DNA from: Spartobacteria bacterium UBA695
GTDB taxonomy: Bacteria > Verrucomicrobiota > Verrucomicrobiia > Chthoniobacterales > Chthoniobacteraceae
Direction of reading: 5' to 3'
NCBI GenBank assembly: GCA_002298145.1
Contig: DBMP01000009.1
Coordinates: 12,846 to 76,845, forward strand
DNA length: 64,000 nucleotides
This document shows positions 54,101 through 59,612 of this stretch, in pieces. A model generated the notes under the pieces. It worked only from the letters and a program-made list of their open reading frames with translations, had not been told where the DNA came from and ran no database searches. The position numbers and the translations under genes are program-made. Numbering within the stretch: the first letter of the stretch is position 1; each line of letters begins with the position of its first letter.

Positions 54101-54347
54101 AGAACACCTTCCAGTTCCAGTTCCAAATCCGGTACTTGTGGATAAACTTCGTCCAGCCCGCCTGGAAGGGGAAAAACTTCAGCGAGGGGAACGTCGGCTC
54201 CAAAAGCGGCTTGGCATGCGGTTTGCCCAGCACGTGCACCGTCTCCCCGGCCTCCACCGCCTTGCGGATCAGCACGGTGGAAAACGTCAGGTCCCCCAGG
54301 CCCCAGAGTTCCAGGACCAATAGTTTACGCGGGGCTTCGGCGCTCAT
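51165..54347 (-). CDS. Three-domain glycosyltransferase fusion (GT9 + GT2 + GT4)
   Basis: This protein of about 1060 residues joins three transferases. Residues 1-340 are a GT9 heptosyltransferase-like domain (VLELWGLGDLTFSTVLIRKA, then ILCNDSGPGHIAAACGTPS near 255). Residues 360-620 are a GlfT2-like GT2 (VVATYKRPEELTRLL, VMDDDTEVLPGAL, IRGEDLDFSLRL). Residues 665-1060 are a GT4 (IFAHTPPPHHGQSF, ISHCTREKGLFDT, ESFGLVVVEAMAYGVPLVA). The ATG at 54347 is chosen because the GT9 fold starts there; another in-frame ATG lies at 54401. All three active-site regions look intact. Such a fusion could add consecutive sugars to an LPS core or oligosaccharide. Confidence 0.9.
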   Translation of the reverse strand: MSAEAPRKLLVLELWGLGDLTFSTVLIRKAVEAGETVHVLGKPHAKPLLEPTFPSLKFFPFQAGWTKFIHKYRIWNWNWKVFFSLILELRREHYDVAVSARDDPRDHLLMWLIGAKSRYGFPHVWSQVLLNHPVARSGGNRQHKVEDWRDLAAGMGYGEAGDPVLRLAAYRTERVDEVLGEQRLPLLVIHTGARIAVRRWPLPYYEELIQRLRRSFRFFLVLIPDPDGYGAKLSSLADAVLNDLTLMELTDMVGRADLILCNDSGPGHIAAACGTPSISLFGPTEADWFRPWGPLHRIILRDNCRYRPCFDYCHFSEPHCMTRLTPATVWPEVEAYLCRLVAGGSLPESFLPDAGVGAGRPFVAAVVATYKRPEELTRLLQSLKGTPTPLAVVVVDNADDPATAAVVEAARGWLEVVRLVPGENLGCGGGLAYGEAEAIKRFGNRLTHFWVMDDDTEVLPGALEVLLAAMEKEKAVVATPLVLNSAGEINWFPGLLDRPVFDAVRKQRVRTPAEYREQFGNAPVPFSWSTGISLLAERGAVEAVGLHRSDFLIRGEDLDFSLRLTSWGKGIYVPEAEVRHLPPAGPDTVQTRQSDRRKHAILLQNLAFISLHLRHGRRILRTLPGNNLRYVHTWGLFSVGEVLTAFWAGAVRGRPAGYDEASEPVKVLIFAHTPPPHHGQSFMVQLMLNGLGGDARKGKQKGIGGIECYHVNCSLSKGMEDIGCIRWGKVLLLLRYCLEAIWCRFRYGVRNFYYVPAPGKQGALFRDWMVLFMCRPFFPKLIFHWHATGLTQWLDESGHGLERWITRLLLRRPTLSIALAKASSRDAEWLESRRTAIVPNGIPDPCPSFRQTLLCQRQARWAELTRKGEEARQKGTASTEFRLLYISHCTREKGLFDTVEGVALFNQRQNGFRVHLTVAGVFMEPREEEEFFNRIARPDLKGAVEYVGFAGGEKKKRLFETSDGICFVSYYFAESFGLVVVEAMAYGVPLVATFWNAIPEILPPGYPGLVDPRSPQQIADKLEAIMKADLAETLRDRFESHFLMKPHLELLKETLESLRT

Positions 54348-54436
54348 TAAGGGGAAAATCCTAAAGCAACCCCGTGGGAAAGCTAGAGCCTTTTTCCCCA
54401 ACGTGTTACGGAAAGGAAAAATTTTCCCACCGTCCG

Positions 54437-54465
54437 TTGAAGCCCGGGCGGGACCATCCTAAAAC
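54437..54465 (+). promoter_or_regulatory. Candidate promoter of the PV(G/A)E-repeat gene
   Basis: TTGAAG (54437-54442) and TAAAAC (54460-54465) are separated by 17 bases. The strong ribosome site AGGAGG follows at about 54509, giving a leader of about 47 bases to the ATG at 54520. Confidence 0.4.
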
Positions 54466-54519
54466 GAATCGCAAGGCCAGCCCGGCCCGGACTTCCGAAA
54501 AGTTCTATAGGAGGAATCT

Positions 54520-55110
54520 ATGAAACAAAATTGTAAATGGTTAGCGGCTCTTGTCATGGCTGCATCGGCGAGCTTCGCCTTCGGGGACTGTGGCTTTGGC
54601 AGCTGCTCTTGGTCGGGGTGGAATGTCGCCCCGGTCGGCGAGCGTGTCATAAGCTATCAACCCGTGAGCTCTTGCAGCTATTTCGTACCGAGCCAAAGCT
54701 ACACAATTCGCACCATCCGCGAACCGGCCATCATGCCGGTTGGAGAACGCTTCACCACGATCCGTTACTACCAACCCGCCATGCTGGAGCCGGTGGGAGA
54801 ACGGTTCACAACCGTCCGGGTGGTCCGCTATGAGCAGCCGCTGCTGCCGGTGGCCGAACGCATCACAACCGTGAAGGTCATCCGTCATCAACAAATGCTC
54901 AGCCCGGTCGGCGAGAAATACAGCTGCAAGCTCATCAAGCACAGCAAGAAGAGCCTGCATAAAAAGGTAACCCTGGTGCGCCAATCGCCCCTTCCCGTTG
55001 CGGAAAAGACGATAATCCGGCACCACAAGTTCCTGAAACCGGTGGGTGAGAAGACCATCATACGGACCACCACCTTCCGGTCGACCCCTAGCTGCGGCTG
55101 CGGGTTATAG
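54520..55110 (+). CDS. Secreted protein with tandem PV(G/A)E(R/K) repeats, unknown family
   Basis: This 196-residue protein has a signal peptide (MKQNCKWLAALVMAASASFA). The mature chain contains seven imperfect repeats of about 15-24 residues centred on PVGER or PVAEK, for example MPVGERFTTIRYYQPA, EPVGERFTTVRVVRY and LPVAERITTVKVIRH. The repeats alternate basic and aromatic or beta-branched residues, suggesting beta-strands, and the protein is strongly basic. Cysteines cluster at both ends (CGFGSCSW and the final CGCG). An excellent Shine-Dalgarno AGGAGG precedes the ATG by 6 bases, rare in this window, implying high expression. I do not recognise the family; a cell-envelope or matrix role is inference. 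Confidence 0.8.
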   Translation: MKQNCKWLAALVMAASASFAFGDCGFGSCSWSGWNVAPVGERVISYQPVSSCSYFVPSQSYTIRTIREPAIMPVGERFTTIRYYQPAMLEPVGERFTTVRVVRYEQPLLPVAERITTVKVIRHQQMLSPVGEKYSCKLIKHSKKSLHKKVTLVRQSPLPVAEKTIIRHHKFLKPVGEKTIIRTTTFRSTPSCGCGL

Positions 55111-55195
55111 GCTGGCTTTTGCCAGACCCATCACTGATGCAAGCACCTTAGAGCGAAGCCAAAACCGCTCATAAAAAAAGCCGACCAAGGCAAAC

Positions 55196-55242
55196 CGGCG
55201 GCCGGGAAAGATTTGATCTTTTCCGGCCGCCGCATTTTTTTT
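55196..55242 (+). terminator. Strong intrinsic terminator after the PV(G/A)E-repeat gene
   Basis: The 17-base arms 55196-55212 and 55216-55232 pair with a single G-U and a 3-base loop, GC-rich at the base, and are followed by CA and eight T (55235-55242). This closes a monocistronic unit starting at 54520. Confidence 0.85.
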
Positions 55243-55381
55243 CTTGGTTTCAAGAGGGTGCAAGGCTAAGCACTCCCTTCGACGAAACCGTTCTGCCCCT
55301 CTCCGCACCCAAGCTCAAAGAAACGGCCGGATGAATGGCTGCCCGCGTTTTCTCATATCAATACGCCACAAACCAAATTCT

Positions 55382-56143
55382 ATGAAAATAGCACCATTCG
55401 CCGGTTTCGCACTGGCTCTCGCGGGCGTTCTCATGCTCCAGCCCGCCTCCCAGGCGGCGGACCAGAAAACCGCGGGCCAGAAACCCCAGGAAACTCGGGA
55501 CAAAATCAGTTACTCCATCGGCGCCGACATCGGCAGCAACCTGAAACGCAACGACCTCGACATTAACCCCGACTTCCTCGCCCAAGGCCTCAAAGACGCC
55601 TTCCAGGGCAAGACGGTGCTCAGCGACGAGGAGATGAAAGCCACCCTGCAAGCCTTCCAGACGGACATGCAGACCAAGCTGGCCGCCAAGCAGAAGGCCC
55701 TCGCCGAGACAAACAAAGTCGCCAGCGAGAAGTTCCTCGAAGAAAACAAGAAGAAGGAAGGCGTCATCACCACCGCCAGCGGCCTTCAGTACAAAGTCAT
55801 CACCGAAGGCAAAGGCCCCAAGCCCAAGGCCACCGACACCGTCACGGTGAACTACCGCGGCACGCTGATCAACGGCACCGAATTTGACAAGAGCAAGGAA
55901 CCCGTCACCTTCCCCGTCGAAGGCGTCATCCCCGGCTGGGTGGAAGCCCTGCAGCTGATGCCCGTCGGCTCCAAGTGGCAGCTCGTCATCCCGCCCGCCC
56001 TCGCCTACGGCGAAAGCGCCCCGCCCGTCATCGGGCCGAACCAGGCGCTCATCTTCGAGGTAGAGCTCCTCGGGATCAAACCCGCCGAAAAGGAAGCCCC
56101 CGCGGCCTCCCCGGAAGCCAAGCCCGCCGACGCGAAGAAATAA
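55382..56143 (+). CDS. FKBP-type peptidyl-prolyl cis-trans isomerase, periplasmic
   Basis: This 253-residue protein has a signal peptide (MKIAPFAGFALALAGVLML...ASQAA). An FKBP N-terminal dimerisation domain follows (DKISYSIGADIGSNLKR near residue 40, then long helices to about 125). The FKBP catalytic domain has TVNYRGTLINGTEFDKS near 155, GVIPGWVEALQLMPVG near 182 and IPPALAYGE near 203. It matches Mip/FkpA/FklB proteins that fold exported proteins. The ATG at 55382 is chosen because the upstream in-frame extension to 55244 lacks a signal-peptide pattern and overlaps the terminator. A Lys/Pro/Ala-rich tail ends the protein. Confidence 0.95.
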   Translation: MKIAPFAGFALALAGVLMLQPASQAADQKTAGQKPQETRDKISYSIGADIGSNLKRNDLDINPDFLAQGLKDAFQGKTVLSDEEMKATLQAFQTDMQTKLAAKQKALAETNKVASEKFLEENKKKEGVITTASGLQYKVITEGKGPKPKATDTVTVNYRGTLINGTEFDKSKEPVTFPVEGVIPGWVEALQLMPVGSKWQLVIPPALAYGESAPPVIGPNQALIFEVELLGIKPAEKEAPAASPEAKPADAKK

Positions 56144-56169
56144 CCGCGAAAGCCACCGTATTTTTCATC

Positions 56170-56206
56170 AAAACAGCCGGAGCCCACAAAGCCCCGGCTG
56201 TTTTGT
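56170..56206 (+). terminator. Intrinsic terminator after the FKBP gene
   Basis: AAAACAGCCGG (56170-56180) and CCGGCTGTTTT (56194-56204) pair over 11 bases with a 13-base loop. The A/T base of the stem supplies the T-tract in both directions. Confidence 0.8.
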
Positions 56207-56269
56207 TGTCCGCCCAAACGATTTTCGTATAAATTCGCCGAATCCGACCGATATTGTAGATCAACGCCA

Positions 56270-57556
56270 ATGTTTGAAATCAAAGCCGACAAAATGGTGG
56301 AGCGGGCGCTGCTGGTGGGGGCCTACGTCGAAGCCAGCGATAAATACGAAGCCCAAAGCCTCCTGGAGGAATTGGAAGAGCTGGTCGACACCCTGGGCAT
56401 CCCAGTCGTCGAGCGCCACCTCGTGCATCACCGCGAAAACCACCCCCGCTACCTGATCGGCTCCGGCAAAGCCGAAGAGCTCGCCGCACTGCTCAAAGAG
56501 CGGCAATGCGACGTCCTCGTCTTCGACAACGAGCTGACCCCCGCCCAACAGCGCAACTGGGAAGTGCTCACCGGCGTCACCGTGGCCGACCGGGAAGAGA
56601 TCATTTTGGACATCTTCGGCGCCCGCGCCCGCACCCGCGAAGCCCGCCTCCAGGTCGAGGTCGCCCGGCTCGAGTACTCCCTGCCCCGGCTCACCCGCGC
56701 ATGGAGCCACCTCGGCGGCCAGGGCGGCGGCATCGGCGGCAAGGGCGAGGGCGAGAGCCAGCTCGAACAGGACCGCCGCCGGATTCGCGGCCAAGTCGAC
56801 CGCCTCAAGCGCGAACTCGACGAAGTCCGCCGCTCCCGGGCCACCCAGCGCAAAGACCGCAAACGCGCCCCCGTGCCCAACGCCGCCATCGTCGGCTACA
56901 CCAACGTCGGCAAGTCCTCCCTGCTCCGGCGGCTCACCGGCGCCGACGTGCTGGTAGAGAACAAACTCTTCGCCACGCTGGACACCACCACCCGCAAAAT
57001 CGCCCTCCCCAACAAACAGCCCCTGCTGTTGACCGACACCGTCGGCTTCGTCCGGCGGCTGCCGCACGAGCTCGTCGAGTCCTTCAACGCTACGCTGGAA
57101 GAGGCCACCCTTTCCGATTTCATCATCCATGTGCTGGACGCCTCGCAGCCACGCGTCATGGAATTCTACGAAACGACCCTGCGCGTTTTAACGGACCTCG
57201 GCGCCGACACCAAGCAGATGCTGATCGTCTTCAACAAGACCGACAAAGTCTCCGACCCCGCCATCCTCGCCGGTCTGCGCAGGCAGTTCCCGGATTCCGT
57301 CTTCATCTCCGTCCACACCGGCGCGGGGATCGACGAACTCGTCGAGCGGATCTCGGATTTCGTCAGCAACGGCACCCTCACCGTAGAGCTGCGGCTGCCC
57401 GCCGCCCGCTCCGACCTGCTGGCCAAGCTGCATCGTGACGGCACCGTCGCGAGCCTTGAATACGACGGAGACATCGCCCATGTGGTGGCCACAGTCCCCA
57501 AGCGCGCCATGGAAACCCTGGCCCCGTTTGCCGTCGAGCCCACCCACGTTCCCTAA
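56270..57556 (+). CDS. hflX: Ribosome-associated GTPase HflX
   Basis: This 428-residue GTPase splits stalled 70S ribosomes under stress. The N-terminal HflX domain has HHRENHPRYLIGSGKAEEL near residue 45 and FDNELTPAQQRNWE near 85. The glycine-rich linker GGQGGGIGGKGEGESQLE lies near 150. The G domain follows, with GYTNVGKSSLL near 208, DTVGFVRRLPHELVESF near 255 and NKTDKV near 323. The C-terminal domain is complete. It begins 64 bases after the FKBP terminator and appears monocistronic. Confidence 0.97.
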   Translation: MFEIKADKMVERALLVGAYVEASDKYEAQSLLEELEELVDTLGIPVVERHLVHHRENHPRYLIGSGKAEELAALLKERQCDVLVFDNELTPAQQRNWEVLTGVTVADREEIILDIFGARARTREARLQVEVARLEYSLPRLTRAWSHLGGQGGGIGGKGEGESQLEQDRRRIRGQVDRLKRELDEVRRSRATQRKDRKRAPVPNAAIVGYTNVGKSSLLRRLTGADVLVENKLFATLDTTTRKIALPNKQPLLLTDTVGFVRRLPHELVESFNATLEEATLSDFIIHVLDASQPRVMEFYETTLRVLTDLGADTKQMLIVFNKTDKVSDPAILAGLRRQFPDSVFISVHTGAGIDELVERISDFVSNGTLTVELRLPAARSDLLAKLHRDGTVASLEYDGDIAHVVATVPKRAMETLAPFAVEPTHVP

Positions 57557-57606
57557 GCGTTCTCAAGACGTAGCGCACGCGTAGTCAAAGGGTACTATCG
57601 CGTATA

Positions 57607-57639
57607 AACAACGTTTCCTGTTGACCGCGGGGCGTTGTT
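57607..57639. promoter_or_regulatory. Inverted repeat (operator candidate) around the -35 of the C2H2-finger gene
   Basis: AACAACG (57607-57613) and CGTTGTT (57633-57639) are perfect inverted 7-base arms separated by 19 bases. They flank the -35 box of the promoter at 57621, so a bound dimer would block or adjust transcription. The binder is unknown. Confidence 0.4.
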
Positions 57640-57649
57640 TTCCTACTGT
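57621..57649 (+). promoter_or_regulatory. Promoter of the C2H2-finger/HTH gene pair
   Basis: TTGACC (57621-57626) and TACTGT (57644-57649) are separated by 17 bases. The -35 is strong and the -10 is weak, suggesting regulated expression. Confidence 0.45.
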
Positions 57650-57688
57650 CGACGGCTGGTTTCGGTTCCAGGATCGGAGACGTAGCAC

Positions 57689-58198
57689 ATGAAACCAGGA
57701 TTGCCGACAGGACAGGATTTGTTTGCCCCGGCACTCCCCCCTGTTTACGCAAAACCCTATTCCATGAAAAACGCAGGTCTTAAGTGTGACATCTGCGGTG
57801 CGACTGAGTCCCTCTCAGGCAAACCGTTTACACCCGCCGGCTTGGGGGCGCATAAAGCGCACCTCCACAGCGGCAAAGAAACCGTCCAGCCCAACGCCGC
57901 CCTACCAGAGCCCCAGCCCGGGGCGCTCGTGTGCGACATTTGCGGCGTGGACCACAACGCTCGAGGGGTGACCTTCCGCACCGATGCGGACGTCACCCAG
58001 CACAAGCGGCGGATTCACGGAGTATCAACCGGCAAAGAATCCAAGAAAGAATCCAAGAAGGCGGCCGCCCCCGCTTCCAAAACCGATAGGGTGCGCAGAG
58101 CACCATCCCTGGAAGCGAACCACGTGAAGTTCTGCCCACAGTGCGGCTTCAACATGGAGATCGTCAACGCGGCCATGGCCTTGGTCAACGGGAACTAA
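57689..58198 (+). CDS. Protein with two C2H2-type zinc-finger motifs and a C-terminal CxxC ribbon, unknown function
   Basis: This 169-residue protein carries two CxxC...Hx(3-4)H units: CDICGATES through HKAHLH near residues 33-60, and CDICGVDHN through HKRRIH near 87-111. A Lys/Ser-rich linker (KESKKESKKAAA) and a last CPQCGFN near residue 151 follow. C2H2 fingers of this spacing are rare in bacteria and occur in Ros-type regulators and phage proteins. The ATG at 57689 gives 25 residues before the first finger; an ATG at 57764 is possible. It is followed after 2 bases by an HTH-like gene, so the two form an operon. Confidence 0.75.
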   Translation: MKPGLPTGQDLFAPALPPVYAKPYSMKNAGLKCDICGATESLSGKPFTPAGLGAHKAHLHSGKETVQPNAALPEPQPGALVCDICGVDHNARGVTFRTDADVTQHKRRIHGVSTGKESKKESKKAAAPASKTDRVRRAPSLEANHVKFCPQCGFNMEIVNAAMALVNGN

Positions 58199-58200
58199 AC

Positions 58201-58509
58201 ATGAGTTACGAATCCGACACGAGCTTGCGAACGCTACCTCGCAAAGTAGAGCTTCTCAAAGGCGACGACTTCAAATGTGCGCTGCTGGGGAGCCTTGGTT
58301 TTTCAACCAAGCTGATCATGGAGCACACGGACTTGACCCCCGGCCAGGTGGGCTACCGCCTGCGCAAGGGCGGCATCCGTCGCCTGGACTACCGCAACGG
58401 GGAATCCGCCGTGGCCTCAGCCATGCTCCAAAAAGCGCGAGTCCTCGCCGTTCCGGTGGTAAAGGAACACCTGCGAGGCATGCTCGACCAGAGCATCAAA
58501 ATCTCCTAA
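58201..58509 (+). CDS. Small HTH-like protein, unknown function
   Basis: This 102-residue protein has a helix-turn-helix-like segment at about residues 29-60 (LGSLGFSTKLIMEHTDLTPGQVGYRLRKGG). It resembles the DNA-binding part of sigma region 4 or small phage regulators. Its ATG lies 2 bases after the stop of the finger protein. An upstream ATG at 58141 in the same frame overlaps that gene and is unlikely. The terminator at 58551 ends the unit. Confidence 0.7.
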   Translation: MSYESDTSLRTLPRKVELLKGDDFKCALLGSLGFSTKLIMEHTDLTPGQVGYRLRKGGIRRLDYRNGESAVASAMLQKARVLAVPVVKEHLRGMLDQSIKIS

Positions 58510-58550
58510 AGAGAGCAAGCGCAGCCCGCCAGGCCGTTTGCCTGAGCTGA

Positions 58551-58597
58551 AACAACCCGGCATGGGAAACCCAGCCGGGGTGTTGGCGTTATTTTCA
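58551..58597. terminator. Terminator between the convergent HTH and SDR genes
   Basis: Around 58553-58586 CAACCCGGC and GCCGGGGTGTTG pair with a small bulge, with TGGG/CCCA stacked inside around AAA. It is followed on the plus strand by GCGTTATTTTC. It lies between two convergent stop codons and may serve both. Confidence 0.5.
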
Positions 58598-59362
58598 TCA
58601 GCCCGCCCGATTCCAGAGCAGCCCGCCATCCACGATCAGCGTCGCGCCGGTAATGTAATCCGCATCCGGCGAGGCGAGGAACGCCACCGCCCCGGCCACA
58701 TCGGCCGGTTCACCCAAGTGGTTGAGGGGGATATGGTCGAGCAGCGCCCGGAGGAGATCGGGGCTGTCGAGAAGACGGGAATTCAGAGGCGGCGTCTCAA
58801 TGGCCCCGGGAGCGACATTGTTCACCGTGATCCCCAGGGGCGCCAGCTCAATGGCCAGCGAGCGCATCAACATCCGCAAGCCCCCCTTGCTAATGCAGCA
58901 GGCAGAGAAACGGGGGGCTGGCAGTTCCTCATGAACCGAGCTGATATTGATGATCTTGCCCGGGCGCTTGTTCTCGCGAAGATGCCGGACAAAAGCCTGA
59001 GTCGCGAAGAACACCCCCTTCAGATTGCCCCGCAGCACGGCATCGTACTCCGCCTCAGAGACATTCCAGAAATCGGCCTGCTTCTCCATGGCGGCATGGT
59101 TAACGAGGATATCGAGCTTCCCGAAAGCCTCGATCCCATGAGCCACCATGCGGAAGTCATCCCCCACCGTCCCGAGGGCCCCCTGAAGAAAGACCCCGCG
59201 GCGGCCCGTAGCCCGCACCCGGCGCAGAACCCCCGGGCCGTATCCCCGGGCGCGGTTATCGATCACCACATCCGCCCCCTCGCGGGCCAGCCGTTCGGCG
59301 ATCGCCTCGCCAACGCCCATCCCCTCGCCCGTCACCAGCGCCACTTTGCCTTCCAAGTTCAT
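58598..59362 (-). CDS. SDR-family oxidoreductase (glucose-dehydrogenase-like) lacking the catalytic tyrosine
   Basis: This 254-residue short-chain dehydrogenase has the cofactor motif VALVTGEGMGVGEAIA near residue 7, the helix INISSVHEELPAPRFS near 140 and PGAIETPPL near 185, closest in pattern to glucose 1-dehydrogenases. At the active site the expected Y-x3-K reads C-C-I-S-K, so the catalytic Tyr is Cys while Ser and Lys remain. The structural NNAG motif is NHAA. The ATG at 59362 has a purine-rich Shine-Dalgarno region (GGAGGGGTGG) upstream; the longer frame to 59782 is not homologous. It may be inactive or use altered chemistry. Confidence 0.88.
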   Translation of the reverse strand: MNLEGKVALVTGEGMGVGEAIAERLAREGADVVIDNRARGYGPGVLRRVRATGRRGVFLQGALGTVGDDFRMVAHGIEAFGKLDILVNHAAMEKQADFWNVSEAEYDAVLRGNLKGVFFATQAFVRHLRENKRPGKIINISSVHEELPAPRFSACCISKGGLRMLMRSLAIELAPLGITVNNVAPGAIETPPLNSRLLDSPDLLRALLDHIPLNHLGEPADVAGAVAFLASPDADYITGATLIVDGGLLWNRAG

Positions 59363-59389
59363 CGCTTCCACCCCTCCACGAATTCGCGG

Positions 59390-59542
59390 GTGCATGAAAG
59401 GCCGGACGCGCCGCCCATCGCCGACCGCCTCGCCGAGCGGCTTTACAAACAACGGAGCGCGCTCTTTATTCAGAAGCACCACAACGACTATTCCCCCCCC
59501 GCTTTCCCTGGCGGAAGACCGGTAGGCCGGGGGAAAAGTTAA
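59390..59542 (+). other. Possible 50-residue small protein
   Basis: In the 250-base gap between the divergent SDR and dsbD genes, a frame from a GTG at 59390 to TAA at 59542 has codon use like the genes around it. It would form an amphipathic helix (IADRLAERLYKQRSALFIQKH). There is no Shine-Dalgarno site and no known relative, so it may be chance. Confidence 0.2.
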
Positions 59543-59612
59543 CCCTGGCCAGAGGGGGCCCCACGGCGGGCTCCGGTTGCGCGGGGGGGCACCCTGTGCT
59601 ACGTGTAGCCCC

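Noticed and set aside
34876..54347. Idea that the many transferases mark a duplicated array of one gene
   Set aside because: The GT2 and GT4 proteins differ strongly in length and sequence, and several belong to different families. They are not tandem copies.
57557..58597. Prophage remnant around the C2H2/HTH pair
   Set aside because: Only two small genes are present, without integrase, capsid or lysis genes and without attachment repeats.
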